Assembly (NCBI RefSeq): GCF_002002885.1 | Contig: NZ_CP019510.1 | Coordinates: 1,674,001 to 1,738,000, forward strand | Source: Janthinobacterium sp. LM6 | Lineage (GTDB): Bacteria; Pseudomonadota; Gammaproteobacteria; Burkholderiales; Burkholderiaceae_D | DNA length: 64,000 bases | Reading direction: 5' to 3' | Part shown: piece by piece, positions 50,699-62,358 of the stretch | Position numbering within the stretch: position 1 is the stretch's first letter | Layout of the letters: each line of letters begins with the position of its first letter | Translations under genes and position numbers: made by a program | Notes under the pieces: model-generated | What the model was told of the DNA's origin: nothing | Seen by the model: the letters and a program-made list of their open reading frames with translations, nothing else | The model's database searches: none

Positions 50699-53383
50699 AT
50701 GGATCAATTCGCAAAAGAAACAATTCCTATTTCCCTCGAAGAAGAGATGCGCAAGAGCTACCTCGATTACGCCATGAGCGTGATCGTCGGTCGCGCCTTG
50801 CCCGATGCGCGCGATGGCTTGAAGCCAGTGCACCGCCGCGTCTTGTTCGCGATGCATGAAATGAACAACGTGTGGAACCGCCCTTACGTCAAGTGCGCCC
50901 GCGTGGTCGGCGAAACCATGGGTAAATACCATCCCCACGGCGATGCCTCGATCTACGACACGCTGGTGCGCATGGCGCAGGATTTCTCGCTGCGCTACAT
51001 GCTCGTCGATGGCCAGGGCAACTTCGGTTCCGTCGACGGCGACGGCGCCGCGGCGATGCGTTACACCGAGTGCCGCCTGGACAAGATCGCCAGCGAACTG
51101 CTGGCCGATATCGACAAGGACACCGTCGACTTCCAGCCCAACTACGATGGCAAGGAAAAGGAACCGACGGTCTTGCCGACGCGTATCCCGAACCTGCTGA
51201 TCAATGGCTCGTCCGGTATCGCGGTCGGCATGGCGACGAACATTCCGCCACACAACATCACCGAAGTCATCGACGGCGCGCTGCACGTGCTGCGCAACCC
51301 CGAGTGCACGATCGATGAGTTGATCGAGCTGATCCCGGCGCCGGACTTCCCGACGGCCGGCATCATCTATGGCGTGTCCGGCGTGCGCGACGGCTACCGC
51401 ACGGGCCGCGGCCGCGTGGTGATGCGCGCCAAGACCCACTTCGAAGAATACGGCAAGGATGGCGGCCGCATCGCCATCATCGTCGACGAGCTGCCATTCC
51501 AGGTCAACAAGAAATCCTTGCTGGAACGCATCGCTGAAAACGTGCGCGACAAGAAGCTCGACGGCATTTCCGACATCCGCGACGAATCCGACAAGTCGGG
51601 CATGCGCGTGGTGATCGAGCTGAAACGGGGCGAAGTGCCGGAAGTGGTGCTGAACAACCTGTACAAGCAGACCCAGTTGCAAGACACCTTCGGCATGAAC
51701 ATGGTGGCCCTGGTCGATGGCCAGCCGAAGCTGCTGAACCTCAAGCAGATGCTGCAATGCTTCCTGTCGCACCGCCGCGAAGTGGTGACGCGCCGCACCG
51801 TGTTCGAACTGCGCAAGGCGCGCGAACGCGGTCACGTATTGGAAGGCCTGGCTGTCGCGCTGGCCAACATCGATGACTTCATCGCCATCATCAAGGCCGC
51901 GCCGACGCCGCCGATTGCCAAGGTCGAACTGATGGCCAAGGCCTGGGATTCGTCCGTCGTGCGCGAAATGCTGGCCCGCACGGGCGACGGCTCGACGCCA
52001 GGCGGCATCGACGCCTACCGTCCGGAAAACCTGCCGAAGCACTATGGCATGCAGACGGATGGCCTGTACAAGCTGTCGGACGACCAGGCGCAGGAAATTC
52101 TGCAAATGCGCCTGCAGCGCCTGACCGGCCTGGAACAGGACAAGATCGTCAACGAGTACAAGGACGTGATGGAACATATCGCCGACTTGCTCGACATCCT
52201 GGCCAAGCCGGAACGCGTCACCATCATCATCACCGACGAAATGACGGCGGCGAAGAACGAATACGGCGCCGGCAACAAGGACGTGCGCCGCTCGCAGATC
52301 GAATTGAACGCGACCGACCTGGAAACGGAAGATCTGATCACGCCGCAGGACATGGTCGTGACTCTGTCGCACACCGGCTACATGAAGGCCCAGCCGATCA
52401 CCGAATACCGCGCGCAGAAGCGCGGCGGCCGCGGCAAGCAGGCCATGGCGACGAAAGAGGAAGACTGGATCGACCAGCTGTTCATCGCCAATACGCACGA
52501 CTACATCCTGTGCTTCTCGGATCGTGGCCGCATGTACTGGCTGAAGGTGTGGGAAGTGCCGCAAGGCTCGCGCAATTCGCGCGGCAAGCCGATCGTCAAC
52601 ATGTTCCCGCTGCAGGACAACGAAAAGATCACCGTGATCCTGCCGCTGTCGGGCGAGAACCGCACGTTCCCGGAAGACCATTACGTGTTCATGTCGACCA
52701 GCCTCGGCACCGTCAAGAAGACGCCGCTGAAGGATTTCAGCAATCCACGCAAGGCCGGCATCATCGCGGTCGACCTGGACGACGGCGACTTCCTGATCGG
52801 CGCGGCGCTGACCGACGGCCAGCACGACGTGATGCTGTTCTCCGATTCGGGCAAGGCAGTGCGCTTCGACGAAAACGACGTGCGTCCGATGGGCCGTACG
52901 GCGCGCGGCGTGCGCGGCATGAACCTGGAAGAAGGCCAGCACGTGATCGCCCTGCTGGTGGCCGAGAACGAGCAGCAGTCGGTGCTGACGGCCACGGAAA
53001 ACGGCTACGGCAAGCGTACGCCGATCACCGAGTACACGCGCCATGGCCGTGGCACGAAAGGCATGATCGCCATCCAGACCAGCGAGCGCAACGGTAAAGT
53101 GGTTGCCGCGACCCTGGTCGATACCAGCGATGAAATCATGCTGATCACCACCGGTGGCGTATTGATCCGCACCCGCGTGTCGGAAATCCGCGAGATGGGC
53201 CGCGCGACGCAGGGCGTGACCCTGATCGCCGTGGAAGACGGCACCAAGCTGTCCGGCCTGCAGCGCGTGGTGGAGACGGATATCGACGAAGTCGAACTGA
53301 CGACGGAGGCGGGCCAGGAGGCTGCGGCCGCGCCGGCAGCGGCTGAACCGGCCGATCCTGTCGACCCGGCGCAGCCGGAGTAA
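50699..53383 (+). CDS. gyrA: DNA gyrase subunit A
   Basis: The 894-residue subunit has the N-terminal breakage-reunion domain (catalytic Tyr122 in [10 protein letters not shown]) and a C-terminal beta-pinwheel with the GyrA box QKRGGRGKQ. It introduces negative supercoils with GyrB. Numbering matches E. coli GyrA, and position 83, usually Ser or Thr in the quinolone pocket, is Ala (GDASIYD, codon 50945-50947); Asp87 is present. The C-terminus ends with an Ala/Pro-rich acidic tail. A terminator-like hairpin follows. It stands at the head of the conserved serC-pheA-hisC-tyrA-aroA-cmk-rpsA run. Confidence 0.97.
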   Translation: MDQFAKETIPISLEEEMRKSYLDYAMSVIVGRALPDARDGLKPVHRRVLFAMHEMNNVWNRPYVKCARVVGETMGKYHPHGDASIYDTLVRMAQDFSLRYMLVDGQGNFGSVDGDGAAAMRYTECRLDKIASELLADIDKDTVDFQPNYDGKEKEPTVLPTRIPNLLINGSSGIAVGMATNIPPHNITEVIDGALHVLRNPECTIDELIELIPAPDFPTAGIIYGVSGVRDGYRTGRGRVVMRAKTHFEEYGKDGGRIAIIVDELPFQVNKKSLLERIAENVRDKKLDGISDIRDESDKSGMRVVIELKRGEVPEVVLNNLYKQTQLQDTFGMNMVALVDGQPKLLNLKQMLQCFLSHRREVVTRRTVFELRKARERGHVLEGLAVALANIDDFIAIIKAAPTPPIAKVELMAKAWDSSVVREMLARTGDGSTPGGIDAYRPENLPKHYGMQTDGLYKLSDDQAQEILQMRLQRLTGLEQDKIVNEYKDVMEHIADLLDILAKPERVTIIITDEMTAAKNEYGAGNKDVRRSQIELNATDLETEDLITPQDMVVTLSHTGYMKAQPITEYRAQKRGGRGKQAMATKEEDWIDQLFIANTHDYILCFSDRGRMYWLKVWEVPQGSRNSRGKPIVNMFPLQDNEKITVILPLSGENRTFPEDHYVFMSTSLGTVKKTPLKDFSNPRKAGIIAVDLDDGDFLIGAALTDGQHDVMLFSDSGKAVRFDENDVRPMGRTARGVRGMNLEEGQHVIALLVAENEQQSVLTATENGYGKRTPITEYTRHGRGTKGMIAIQTSERNGKVVAATLVDTSDEIMLITTGGVLIRTRVSEIREMGRATQGVTLIAVEDGTKLSGLQRVVETDIDEVELTTEAGQEAAAAPAAAEPADPVDPAQPE

Positions 53384-53387
53384 GATG

Positions 53388-53413
53388 ATTGGGGCTCTTT
53401 CGGGAGCCCCAAT
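53388..53413 (+). terminator. Terminator-like hairpin after gyrA
   Basis: ATTGGGGCTC and GAGCCCCAAT form a perfect 10-bp stem around TTTCGG, 4 nt after the stop codon. There is no T run on the plus strand. Confidence 0.7.
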
Positions 53414-53490
53414 TGCTGTTGGCGTGCCAGTTGCGGCGCCAGCCTGCGTACCCCCAGATAGTTCCCCGCTTTTGTAAAGTCCCGCATGCC

Positions 53491-54075
53491 ATGAGAAAAA
53501 TCGTCGCCACCTTCTTCGCCGCGTTTTCGCTGGCCTTCCTTGCGACCCTGCCGGCCCTGGCCCAGAACGCGCAGGCCACGCCCGCCCGCCAGGCGGCGCC
53601 CAGCCCCGCCATGAAAGTGGCCGTGCGGCGCATGCTCGACGCGATGCAGTTCCCGCAGCTCACGCGCAGCATCTTCGACCAGATGCTGCAATCGGTGCCG
53701 GCCATGATCCGCCAGTCGGCGCAGCAGCAAATCAACAGCAACCCGAAGCTGGACGAGCAGCGCAAGGCGCGCGCGCTGGCCAGCGCCGAGGAAGAAATCC
53801 CCCTGGCCATCGGCACCCTGACGCAGGTGCTGGCCGACCCGACCCTGATCGACGAGCTGGCCGCCGAAATGGTGCCCCTGTACGCGCGCTTTTACACGGT
53901 GCCCGAAGTCGAGCAGCTGACGGCCTTCTACAAGACGCCGCTGGGCCGCAAGATGCTGGCCACCATGCCGCAGCTGTCGGCCGAATCGATGGCCATCAGC
54001 CAGCGCGTGCTGATCCCGCGCGTGAATGCCGTGCTTGACCAGGTCATGCGGGCGGCCACGCAGTCGCCCCAATAA
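53491..54075 (+). CDS. DUF2059 domain-containing exported protein
   Basis: The 194-residue protein has a signal peptide (MRKIVATFFAAFSLAFLATL, cleaved near ALA-Q) and a DUF2059 domain with YARFYTVPEVEQLTAFYKTP and LGRKMLATMPQLSAESM. The family is found in many proteobacteria, is mostly helical and has no assigned function. It occupies the space between gyrA and serC in many Burkholderiales genomes. Confidence 0.9.
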   Translation: MRKIVATFFAAFSLAFLATLPALAQNAQATPARQAAPSPAMKVAVRRMLDAMQFPQLTRSIFDQMLQSVPAMIRQSAQQQINSNPKLDEQRKARALASAEEEIPLAIGTLTQVLADPTLIDELAAEMVPLYARFYTVPEVEQLTAFYKTPLGRKMLATMPQLSAESMAISQRVLIPRVNAVLDQVMRAATQSPQ

Positions 54076-54102
54076 GATTCCCATTTTGCCAAGGACCATA
54101 TC

Positions 54103-55194
54103 GTGACCCATATCTACAATTTTTCCGCCGGCCCCGCCGTCCTGCCCAAGGAAGTGCTGGCGCAAGCGGCTGCCGAGATGCAGGACTGGCATGGCAGCGG
54201 CATGTCGGTGATGGAAATGAGCCACCGGGGTCCCGAATTCATTTCCATCTACAAGCAGGCAGTGGCCGACCTGCGCGAGCTGCTGGCCGTGCCCGACAAC
54301 TACAAGATCCTGTTCCTGCAGGGCGGTGGCCTGGGCGAGAACGCCATCATTCCCATGAACCTGGTGGGCCTGGCTGCGCAGCAGCCGGCCACCGTGGACT
54401 TCGTGCACACGGGCTCGTGGTCCGGCAAGTCGATCCAGGAAGCGGCCAAGTACGCCAACGTGAACGTGGCCGCGTCGTCCAAGGCCGCCCGTTTCACGGG
54501 CGTGCCGCCGGTCGCCGAATGGCAGCTGACGCCAGGCGCCGCCTACCTGCACATCTGCACCAATGAAACCATCGACGGCGTGGAATTCCAGCAGGCGCCG
54601 AACGTGCCGTCCGGGACCACCATCGTGGCCGACATGTCGTCGCACATTTTGTCGCGCGTTATTGATGTATCGCAATATGGCGTCATCTTCGGCGGCGCGC
54701 AGAAAAATATCGGCCCGGCCGGCCTGACCCTGGTCATCGTGCGCGAAGACTTGCTGGGCAAGGCGCTGCCGATCTGCCCGTCGGCCTTCGACTGGAGCAT
54801 CGTGGCCGAACATGAGTCGATGTACAACACGCCGCCCACCTACGGCATCTATATCGCCGGCCTGGTTTTCCAGTGGCTCAAACGCCAGGGTGGCGTTGCA
54901 GCCATGGAACAGCGTAATATTGAGAAGGCGGCGCTGCTGTACGCGGCGCTCGATGCGGACGACTTTTACCAGAACCGGGTCGACCCCGCATACCGCTCGC
55001 GCATGACCATCCCGTTTTATCTGCGCGATGAAAGCTTGAACGACGCATTCCTGGCCGGCGCGAAACAGCGCGGCCTGCTGCAACTGAAGGGCCACAAGTC
55101 CGTCGGCGGCATGCGTGCATCGATCTATAACGCGATGCCGATCGAGGGCGTGCAAGCCCTGGTCACCTATCTGAACGAGTTTGCCGGACGCTGA
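54103..55194 (+). CDS. serC: Phosphoserine aminotransferase
   Basis: The 363-residue PLP enzyme converts 3-phosphohydroxypyruvate and glutamate to phosphoserine, and in many bacteria also acts in pyridoxine synthesis. The opening [20 protein letters not shown], the [18 protein letters not shown] loop, and the PLP-Lys in [12 protein letters not shown] match the family. It starts at GTG with AAGGACC upstream. It is the first gene of the serine/aromatic/histidine run. Confidence 0.96.
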   Translation: MTHIYNFSAGPAVLPKEVLAQAAAEMQDWHGSGMSVMEMSHRGPEFISIYKQAVADLRELLAVPDNYKILFLQGGGLGENAIIPMNLVGLAAQQPATVDFVHTGSWSGKSIQEAAKYANVNVAASSKAARFTGVPPVAEWQLTPGAAYLHICTNETIDGVEFQQAPNVPSGTTIVADMSSHILSRVIDVSQYGVIFGGAQKNIGPAGLTLVIVREDLLGKALPICPSAFDWSIVAEHESMYNTPPTYGIYIAGLVFQWLKRQGGVAAMEQRNIEKAALLYAALDADDFYQNRVDPAYRSRMTIPFYLRDESLNDAFLAGAKQRGLLQLKGHKSVGGMRASIYNAMPIEGVQALVTYLNEFAGR

Positions 55195-55276
55195 GTCGCT
55201 TAACCGACCGCGCCGGCCCGCCGCCGGCGCAGGCCGCGCGGCCATGATTGAAGTACAGCTGACGAAACAAACAACC

Positions 55277-56347
55277 ATGACCGATAAATTGAAACCGCTG
55301 CGCGAACAGATCGATGCGATCGACGCGCAAATCCTCGAACTGCTGAACCGCCGCGCACAAATCGCCCAGCAAGTGGGCCACGTGAAGGCCGAGACGCAGG
55401 CGCCCGTGTTCCGCCCCGAGCGCGAGGCGCAGGTGCTGCGCGGCGTGGCCGAACGCAATCCCGGCCCCATGGGCGACCGCGAAGTGCAGACCATCTTCCG
55501 CGAAATCATGTCGTCCTGCCGCTCGCTGGAAAAGCGCGTGACCGTGGCGTACCTTGGCCCGGCCGGCACTTTCAGCGAACAGGCCGTGTACCAGCAGTTC
55601 GGCAGCGCCGTGGAAGGCTTGCCATGCGCGTCCATCGATGAAGTATTCCGCTCCGCCGAGGCGGGAACGGCGGATTTCGGCGTGGTGCCGATCGAAAATT
55701 CCTCGGAAGGCGCCGTCAACCGCACCCTGGACATGATGCTGCAGACGAGCCTTATCATCAGCGGCGAGGTGGCGATCGCCGTGCACCACAGCCTGATGAC
55801 GAAGAGCGGCAACATGGATGGCGTCACCGCCATCTGCGCCCACTCGCAGGCGCTGGCGCAGTGCCAGGTGTGGCTGAACCAGAATTACCCGCACATCGCG
55901 CGCCATGCCGTGGCATCGAATGCCGAGGCTGCCCGCATGGCCGGCGAAGACGGCACGGTGGCAGCCATCGCCAGCGAACTGGCGGGCGCGCAGTACAAGC
56001 TGGGCGTGGTCAAGGGCCATATCCAGGACGACCCGCACAACCGCACGCGCTTTGCCGTCGTGGGCACCTTGCAGACGGCGCCGTCGGGCAAGGACCAGAC
56101 GTCGCTGGTGCTGGCCGTGCCGAACAAGGCGGGCGCCGTGTACCAGTTGCTGGCGCCCCTGGCGAAACACGGCGTGTCGATGACGCGCTTCGAGTCGCGC
56201 CCGGCGCGCATGGGCAGCTGGGAGTATTATTTCTATGTCGACGTGGAGGGCCACGTGCACGACGCAGCCGTCGCCCAGGCGCTGGCCGAGCTGCAAAGCA
56301 ATGCGGCGTTTTTCAAGGTGCTGGGGTCGTATCCGGTCAGTTTGTAA
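55277..56347 (+). CDS. pheA: Bifunctional chorismate mutase / prephenate dehydratase
   Basis: The 356-residue protein has an N-terminal chorismate mutase helical domain (LKPLREQIDAIDAQILELLN), a prephenate dehydratase domain from about residue 90 (RVTVAYLGPAGTFSEQAVYQ) and a C-terminal ACT domain with SMTRFESRPARMGSWEYYFY that binds phenylalanine for feedback. It converts chorismate to phenylpyruvate. An upstream ATG at 55244 is possible but less like family members. Confidence 0.96.
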   Translation: MTDKLKPLREQIDAIDAQILELLNRRAQIAQQVGHVKAETQAPVFRPEREAQVLRGVAERNPGPMGDREVQTIFREIMSSCRSLEKRVTVAYLGPAGTFSEQAVYQQFGSAVEGLPCASIDEVFRSAEAGTADFGVVPIENSSEGAVNRTLDMMLQTSLIISGEVAIAVHHSLMTKSGNMDGVTAICAHSQALAQCQVWLNQNYPHIARHAVASNAEAARMAGEDGTVAAIASELAGAQYKLGVVKGHIQDDPHNRTRFAVVGTLQTAPSGKDQTSLVLAVPNKAGAVYQLLAPLAKHGVSMTRFESRPARMGSWEYYFYVDVEGHVHDAAVAQALAELQSNAAFFKVLGSYPVSL

Positions 56348-56360
56348 CCCGGTAAAGGCC

Positions 56361-56387
56361 GGGGTCGGACCCTCAGGCTCCGACCCC
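56361..56387. repeat. Inverted repeat of the GGGGTCGGACC type
   Basis: GGGGTCGGA (56361-56369) and TCCGACCCC (56379-56387) are perfect arms around 9 nt. It lies between pheA and hisC and resembles the element at 14561-14626. It could be a dispersed intergenic repeat acting as an internal hairpin. Confidence 0.65.
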
Positions 56388-56438
56388 AGTCCTTGCTTTT
56401 GGGTTTCACCAATCATTCACCAACTTTTAAAGAACACC

Positions 56439-57545
56439 ATGTCTAAAAATATCGGTCCAGAATACGTCCGCGCCATCGCCCCTTACCAGAGCGGCAAACC
56501 GATCGCGGAAGTCGCGCGCGAATTCGGCCTCGACGAGGCAGCCATCGTCAAGCTGGCGTCGAATGAAAACCCGTACGGCATGCCGGAATCGGCCAAGCAG
56601 GCGATGATCGCCGCCATCGATGACCTGGGCCGCTACCCGGACGCCAACGGCTTCGACTTGAAAGCCGTGCTGTCCAAGCGCTATGACGTGCCGGCCGACT
56701 GGATCACCCTGGGCAACGGCAGCAACGACATCCTGGAAATTGCCGCGCACGCGTTTGTGCAGCATGGCGAATCCGTCGTGTATTCGCAGTATTCGTTCGC
56801 CGTGTACGCGCTGGCCACGCAAGGCCTGGGCGCACGCCACCTCGTCGTGCCCGCGCAAGCCTATGGCCATGACCTGGACGCCATGGCGGCGGCGATTGCC
56901 GACGACACGCGTTTGATTTTCATCGCCAACCCGAACAACCCGACCGGCACCTTCCTGACGGCGGCGCAGCTCGAAGCCTTCCTGCAGAAAGTGCCGGCGC
57001 ATGTCGTCGTCGTGCTGGACGAGGCCTACAACGAATTCCTGTCGGCCGACGAGCAGTACGAGTCGACGGCGTGGGTGCGCCAGTATCCGAACCTGGTGGT
57101 CTCGCGCACCCTGTCGAAGGCGTATGGCCTGGCCGGCCTGCGCATCGGCTTCGCCATCGCCCAGCCGGTGCTGACGGACCTGATGAACCGCATCCGCCAG
57201 CCATTCAACGTCAACTCGCTGGCGCAGGCGGCCGCGATTGCCGCCCTGAACGACAAGGCCTTCCTCGAGCAAAGTGCGCGCAACAACGCGGCCGGCTACC
57301 AGCAGTTCACGGAAGCGTTTGCGCAACTGGGCCTGGAATACGTGCCGTCGCACGGCAATTTCGTGCTGGTGAAGGTGGGCGACGACGACGGCGCCGGCGC
57401 CAGAGTCAACCTGGCGCTGCTCAAGCAGGGTGTGATCGTGCGCCCCGTCGGCAGCTATGGCTTGCCGCAATGGCTGCGCATTTCCATCGGCCTGCCGCAG
57501 GAAAACGCCATCTTCATCGCCGCGCTGACGAAAGCGCTGGCCTGA
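56439..57545 (+). CDS. hisC: Histidinol-phosphate aminotransferase
   Basis: The 368-residue PLP enzyme has ASNENPYGMPESAKQAM, the NPNNPTGT motif, and the PLP-Lys in SRTLSKAYGLAGLRIG. It transaminates imidazole-acetol phosphate in histidine synthesis and can also act on aromatic 2-oxo acids, which fits its location between pheA and tyrA. Confidence 0.95.
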   Translation: MSKNIGPEYVRAIAPYQSGKPIAEVAREFGLDEAAIVKLASNENPYGMPESAKQAMIAAIDDLGRYPDANGFDLKAVLSKRYDVPADWITLGNGSNDILEIAAHAFVQHGESVVYSQYSFAVYALATQGLGARHLVVPAQAYGHDLDAMAAAIADDTRLIFIANPNNPTGTFLTAAQLEAFLQKVPAHVVVVLDEAYNEFLSADEQYESTAWVRQYPNLVVSRTLSKAYGLAGLRIGFAIAQPVLTDLMNRIRQPFNVNSLAQAAAIAALNDKAFLEQSARNNAAGYQQFTEAFAQLGLEYVPSHGNFVLVKVGDDDGAGARVNLALLKQGVIVRPVGSYGLPQWLRISIGLPQENAIFIAALTKALA

Positions 57546-57549
57546 CGCC

Positions 57550-58455
57550 ATGACGACGCCTGCACTGAAGAAGGTCGTCATTTTTGGCGTAGGCCTGATC
57601 GGCGGATCGTTCGCGCGCGCCTTGAAACACGCGGGCGCGGTCGGTACGGTAGTCGGCATGGGCCGCTCGCCGGCCTCGATGGTGCGCGCGCTCGAACTGG
57701 GTATCATCGACGAGATCGGCGGCGATATGGCTGAGGCCTTGCTTGGCGCCGACCTGGTGCTGCTGGCCGCGCCCGTGGCGCAGACGGGGCCCATCCTGGC
57801 ATCCATCGCGCCGCACCTGCAACCCGGCACCATCGTCACCGATGGGGGCAGCACGAAGAGCGACGTGGTGGCGGCCGCGCGCGCGGCGCTCGGCGGCAAG
57901 GTGGCGCAATTCGTGCCCGGCCACCCGATCGCGGGGCGCGAGACGAATGGTCCCGACGCCGCCATCATTGATCTGTATCAAGGCAAGAAAGTGGTGCTCA
58001 CGCCGCTGGCGGAAAACGCCGCGGACGACGTCGAGCGCGTGGCGGCCGCCTGGCGAGCCTGCGGCGCCATCCTGCACACGTTGACGCCCGAAGAACATGA
58101 CAAGGTGTTTGCCGCCGTCAGCCATCTGCCGCATTTGCTGGCCTTTGCGCTGGTCGACGACATCGCCAACAAACCGCACGCGGGCCTGCTGTTTCAATAC
58201 GCGGCCAGCGGCTTTCGCGACTTTACGCGCATTGCCGGCTCATCGCCGGAAATGTGGCGCGACATCAGCCTGGCCAACCAGCCGGCGCTGCTGCACGAAC
58301 TGGACGCCTACCTGGCGCAGTTGACGGCCTTGCGCGCCCACCTGGCCGCGAACGACGGCGCCGCCATCGAGGGCGTGTACGCGAACGCCCAGCACGCGCG
58401 GCAGCAATGGATCGAGGCGATCGAGACGGCGGAAGTTCCCGCGCCCGCACAATAA
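57550..58455 (+). CDS. tyrA: Prephenate dehydrogenase
   Basis: The 301-residue enzyme oxidises prephenate (or arogenate) in tyrosine synthesis. It has the dinucleotide-binding motif VVIFGVGLIGGSFARALKHA, the VPGHPIAGRETNGP substrate segment and FAAVSHLPHLLAFALV. It starts 4 nt after the hisC stop and is translationally coupled. Confidence 0.95.
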   Translation: MTTPALKKVVIFGVGLIGGSFARALKHAGAVGTVVGMGRSPASMVRALELGIIDEIGGDMAEALLGADLVLLAAPVAQTGPILASIAPHLQPGTIVTDGGSTKSDVVAAARAALGGKVAQFVPGHPIAGRETNGPDAAIIDLYQGKKVVLTPLAENAADDVERVAAAWRACGAILHTLTPEEHDKVFAAVSHLPHLLAFALVDDIANKPHAGLLFQYAASGFRDFTRIAGSSPEMWRDISLANQPALLHELDAYLAQLTALRAHLAANDGAAIEGVYANAQHARQQWIEAIETAEVPAPAQ

Positions 58456-58470
58456 TTGAAGGATTCCAGC

Positions 58471-59826
58471 ATGACCCAGACCAAGCACTACCCCCACCAT
58501 ATCGACTTGAAACCGGTGATGCACGCCGAGGGCACGGTGCGCTTGCCCGGCTCGAAAAGCATTTCCAACCGCGTGCTGCTGCTGGCCGCGCTGGCCAAGG
58601 GCACGACGAAGATCGTCGACTTGCTCGCCTCCGACGATACCTTCGTCATGCTGACGGCCCTGACGTCGCTGGGCGTCAAATGGACGCAGGACGAGTTGCA
58701 GGGCGACCCGGCCACCGCGCACCAGATCCACCACGTGGAAGGCTGCGGCGGCGTGTTCCCGCACCACGAGGCTGACCTCTTCATGGGCAATGCCGGCACG
58801 GCGATCCGCCCGCTGACGGCGGCGCTGGCCGTCATCGGCGGCGACTACACGCTGCACGGCGTGTCGCGCATGCACGAGCGCCCGATCGGCGACCTGGTCG
58901 ACGCGCTGAACGCCGTCGGCACGCAGATCGAATACACGGGCGAGCAGGGCTTCCCGCCGCTGCGCATCCGCCGCGGCCACATCCACGCGCAGCGCATCGC
59001 CGTGCGCGGCAACGTGTCGAGCCAGTTCCTGACGGCCCTCTTGATGGTGGCGCCGCTGATGGCGCGCGACCATGCCGTCACCATCGATGTCACGGGCGAG
59101 CTGATTTCGAAGCCATACATCGAGATCACCCTGAACCTGATGCGCCGTTTCGGCGTGACGGTCGAACATGACGGCTGGCAGTCGTTTACCGTGCAGCCGG
59201 GCCAGCAATATCAAAGCCCGGGCACCATCCACGTGGAAGGCGACGCTTCGTCGGCCTCGTATTTCCTGGCGGCTGGCGCCATCGGCGGCGGTCCCGTGCG
59301 CGTGGAAGGCGTGGGACGCGACAGCATCCAGGGCGACGTGCGGTTTGTCGAAGCCTTGCAGCAGATGGGCGCGACCATCACCATGGGCGAGAACTGGATC
59401 GAAGCCCGTTCGAACGGCATCCTGAAAGCCGTCGACATGGACTTTAACCACATCCCCGACGCGGCCATGACGATCGCCGTGGCAGCCCTGTACGCAGACG
59501 GCACTTCGACCTTGCGCAATATCGCCAGCTGGCGCGTAAAAGAGACGGACCGCCTGGCCGCCATGGCAACGGAGTTGCGCAAGCTGGGCGCGGAAGTGGA
59601 AGAGGGCGCGGATTACCTGCGCGTGACGCCGCCGGCGCAGATTCTTGCCGCCACCATCGACACGTATGACGACCACCGCATGGCCATGTGCTTTTCGCTG
59701 GCCTCGCTGGACGGCGCCGCCCGCCGCGGCAACGAGATGCGCATCAACGACCCGAAATGCGTGGCCAAGACCTTCCCCGAGTATTTCGCCGCGTTTGCGG
59801 GGATTGCCAAAGACACCCTGATTTAA
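58471..59826 (+). CDS. aroA: 3-phosphoshikimate 1-carboxyvinyltransferase (EPSP synthase)
   Basis: The 451-residue enzyme joins shikimate-3-phosphate and PEP. It has [20 protein letters not shown], the [17 protein letters not shown] loop typical of class I (glyphosate-sensitive) enzymes, and [24 protein letters not shown] precedes the ATG at 58471; an upstream TTG is less likely. It is part of the aromatic run. Confidence 0.96.
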   Translation: MTQTKHYPHHIDLKPVMHAEGTVRLPGSKSISNRVLLLAALAKGTTKIVDLLASDDTFVMLTALTSLGVKWTQDELQGDPATAHQIHHVEGCGGVFPHHEADLFMGNAGTAIRPLTAALAVIGGDYTLHGVSRMHERPIGDLVDALNAVGTQIEYTGEQGFPPLRIRRGHIHAQRIAVRGNVSSQFLTALLMVAPLMARDHAVTIDVTGELISKPYIEITLNLMRRFGVTVEHDGWQSFTVQPGQQYQSPGTIHVEGDASSASYFLAAGAIGGGPVRVEGVGRDSIQGDVRFVEALQQMGATITMGENWIEARSNGILKAVDMDFNHIPDAAMTIAVAALYADGTSTLRNIASWRVKETDRLAAMATELRKLGAEVEEGADYLRVTPPAQILAATIDTYDDHRMAMCFSLASLDGAARRGNEMRINDPKCVAKTFPEYFAAFAGIAKDTLI

Positions 59827-59841
59827 TTGATTGCTCATACT

Positions 59842-60510
59842 ATGCCGACCTCCCACATCCCAGTCATCGCCATCGACGGCCCCACCGCTTCCGGCAAGGG
59901 GACGGTGGCGCACCGCGTGGCCGACAAGCTGGGCTTTCATTACCTGGACTCGGGCGCGCTGTACCGCCTAACGGCCTTGAGTGCGCTGCGCCGCGGCACG
60001 GACTTGCGGGACGAGCACGCGCTGGCCAAGCTGGCCGAACACTTGCCCTGTCATTTTGCGGGCGGCGAGATCCTGCTGGCGCATGAAAATGTCACCGAGC
60101 AGATCCGTGCCGAAGAAGTGGGGAATACGGCGTCGAAAATTGCTGTTTTGCCAACTGTTCGCCATGCCTTGGTCGGTTTGCAGCTGGGCTTTCGCAAGAC
60201 GCCGGGCCTGGTGGCCGACGGGCGCGACATGGGCACGGTGATCTTCCCGCACGCCCCATTGAAGGTGTTCCTGACCGCCAGCGTCGAGGCGCGCGCGCAA
60301 CGGCGCTACAAGCAATTGATAGACAAGGGTTTTTCTGCTAATATGGAAGACCTTCTGATGGATTTGCAGGCGCGGGACGAACGTGATACTCACCGTGCGA
60401 TTGCGCCGCTGGTCCCCGCGGAAGGGGCGCATGTCCTCGATACGTCGGCCATGACGGCAGATGATGCCGTTGAAACCGTGTTGAAATGGTATGCAGCTGC
60501 AGCAAAATAG
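59842..60510 (+). CDS. cmk: Cytidylate kinase
   Basis: The 222-residue kinase has the P-loop [20 protein letters not shown] and [20 protein letters not shown], with the [19 protein letters not shown] lid region. It phosphorylates CMP and dCMP. The start at 59842 is chosen over 59827, whose extra residues do not match the family. It precedes rpsA as in most bacteria. Confidence 0.96.
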   Translation: MPTSHIPVIAIDGPTASGKGTVAHRVADKLGFHYLDSGALYRLTALSALRRGTDLRDEHALAKLAEHLPCHFAGGEILLAHENVTEQIRAEEVGNTASKIAVLPTVRHALVGLQLGFRKTPGLVADGRDMGTVIFPHAPLKVFLTASVEARAQRRYKQLIDKGFSANMEDLLMDLQARDERDTHRAIAPLVPAEGAHVLDTSAMTADDAVETVLKWYAAAAK

Positions 60511-60628
60511 CGTGTTGTTGTGCTATGTGGTGCCCGTTGACGGCTCCTGGCCTGTCCGGGTGTGTCAAAAACCTAACCCAGTTTAAGTCGCATCGTGCGA
60601 TCTCTGCTGGATAACCTGTGTGAACCCT

Positions 60629-62341
60629 ATGTCTACTGTTACAACTAACGAATCTACCGGTATGGAAAGTTTTGCTGCGCTCTTCGAGGAATCGTTGTCG
60701 CGTCAAGATATGCGCTCCGGCGAAGTTATTTCCGCTGAAGTCGTGCGCCTCGACCACAATTTCGTGATCGTCAACGCCGGCCTCAAATCCGAAGCATTCA
60801 TCCCTGTCGAAGAATTCAAGAACGACCACGGCGAACTGGAAGTCAAAGTTGGTGACTTCGTTTCCGTGGCGATCGAATCGCTGGAAAACGGTTTCGGCGA
60901 TACCATCCTGTCGCGCGACAAAGCCAAGCGTCTGGCTTCGTGGCTGGCTCTGGAAAAAGCGATGGAATCGGGCGAAATCGTCGTCGGTACCGTCAATGGT
61001 AAAGTCAAAGGCGGTCTGACCGTGTTGACCAACGGCATCCGCGCATTCCTGCCGGGCTCGCTGGTTGATACCCGTCCTGTCAAAGACACCACCCCATTCG
61101 AAGGCAAAACCCTCGAATTCAAAGTGATCAAGCTGGATCGCAAGCGTAACAACGTGGTTCTGTCCCGCCGCGCCGTCATCGAAGCTTCGATGGGCGAAGA
61201 GCGTCAGAAACTGATGGAAACGCTGAAAGAAGGCACGGTCGTGACCGGCGTCGTCAAAAATATCACCGACTACGGCGCGTTCGTGGATCTGGGCGGTATC
61301 GATGGCCTGCTGCACATCACCGACCTGGCATGGCGCCGTGTACGTCACCCGTCGGAAGTTCTGACGGTTGGCCAGGAAATCACCGCCAAAGTCCTGAAAT
61401 ACGATCAAGAGAAAAACCGTGTTTCGCTGGGCGTGAAACAACTGGGCGACGATCCTTGGACCGGTCTGTCCCGTCGTTACCCACAAAGCACCCGTCTGTT
61501 CGGTAAAGTAACGAACCTGACCGACTACGGCGCGTTCGTTGAAGTGGAACAGGGTATCGAAGGTCTGGTACACGTTTCCGAAATGGACTGGACGAACAAA
61601 AACGTTGCTCCTAACAAAGTTGTCCAGCTGGGCGACGAAGTAGAAGTGATGGTTCTGGAAATCGACGAAGAGCGTCGTCGTATTTCGCTGGGCATGAAAC
61701 AGTGCAAAGCCAATCCATGGGATGACTTCGGTGTTACCCATAAGAAAGGTGACAAAGTCCGCGGCGCGATCAAATCGATCACCGACTTCGGCGTGTTCAT
61801 CGGCCTGGCCGGCAACATCGACGGTCTGGTGCACCTGTCCGACCTGTCCTGGACCGAAACCGGCGAAGAAGCCGTGCGTCGCTTCAAGAAAGGTGACGAA
61901 CTGGAAGCCATCGTTCTGGCCATCGACGTTGAGCGCGAGCGCGTTTCCCTGGGCGTCAAGCAACTGGAAGGTGACCCATTCAACAACTTCGCAGCCATGA
62001 ACGACAAAGGCTCGCTGGTAACCGGCACCGTTAAATCGGTTGAGCCTAAAGGCGCCGTGATCCAACTGTCCGAAGAAGTTGAAGGCTACCTGCGCGCTTC
62101 CGAAATCTCGCGCGACCGCGTTGAAGATGCTGGTACGCACCTGAAAGTCGGCGACACCGTCGAAGCAATGGTGTTGAACATCGACCGCAAAGCCCGTGGT
62201 ATCCAACTGTCGATCAAAGCGAAAGACAACGTTGAAACCCAGGAAGCCATGCAGAAGATGGCAGCTACCGACAACAACGCAGCTTCGGGCACCACCAGCC
62301 TGGGCGCCTTGTTGAAAGCTAAGTTCGATAACAAGAACTAA
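60629..62341 (+). CDS. rpsA: 30S ribosomal protein S1
   Basis: The 570-residue protein consists of six S1 RNA-binding domains; repeated blocks such as [20 protein letters not shown] and [20 protein letters not shown] mark the domains. It recruits mRNA to the ribosome and works in trans-translation with tmRNA. A GTG start at 60620 would add three residues. The gene has lower GC and strongly biased codons, typical of high expression. Confidence 0.97.
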   Translation: MSTVTTNESTGMESFAALFEESLSRQDMRSGEVISAEVVRLDHNFVIVNAGLKSEAFIPVEEFKNDHGELEVKVGDFVSVAIESLENGFGDTILSRDKAKRLASWLALEKAMESGEIVVGTVNGKVKGGLTVLTNGIRAFLPGSLVDTRPVKDTTPFEGKTLEFKVIKLDRKRNNVVLSRRAVIEASMGEERQKLMETLKEGTVVTGVVKNITDYGAFVDLGGIDGLLHITDLAWRRVRHPSEVLTVGQEITAKVLKYDQEKNRVSLGVKQLGDDPWTGLSRRYPQSTRLFGKVTNLTDYGAFVEVEQGIEGLVHVSEMDWTNKNVAPNKVVQLGDEVEVMVLEIDEERRRISLGMKQCKANPWDDFGVTHKKGDKVRGAIKSITDFGVFIGLAGNIDGLVHLSDLSWTETGEEAVRRFKKGDELEAIVLAIDVERERVSLGVKQLEGDPFNNFAAMNDKGSLVTGTVKSVEPKGAVIQLSEEVEGYLRASEISRDRVEDAGTHLKVGDTVEAMVLNIDRKARGIQLSIKAKDNVETQEAMQKMAATDNNAASGTTSLGALLKAKFDNKN

Positions 62342-62358
62342 GACTGCGGATACGGCAG

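Noticed and set aside
53005-55833. A 942-codon minus-strand open frame across gyrA 3' end, DUF2059, serC and pheA
   Set aside because: It is antisense to four well-recognised genes and has no domain; high GC makes such stop-free shadows common.
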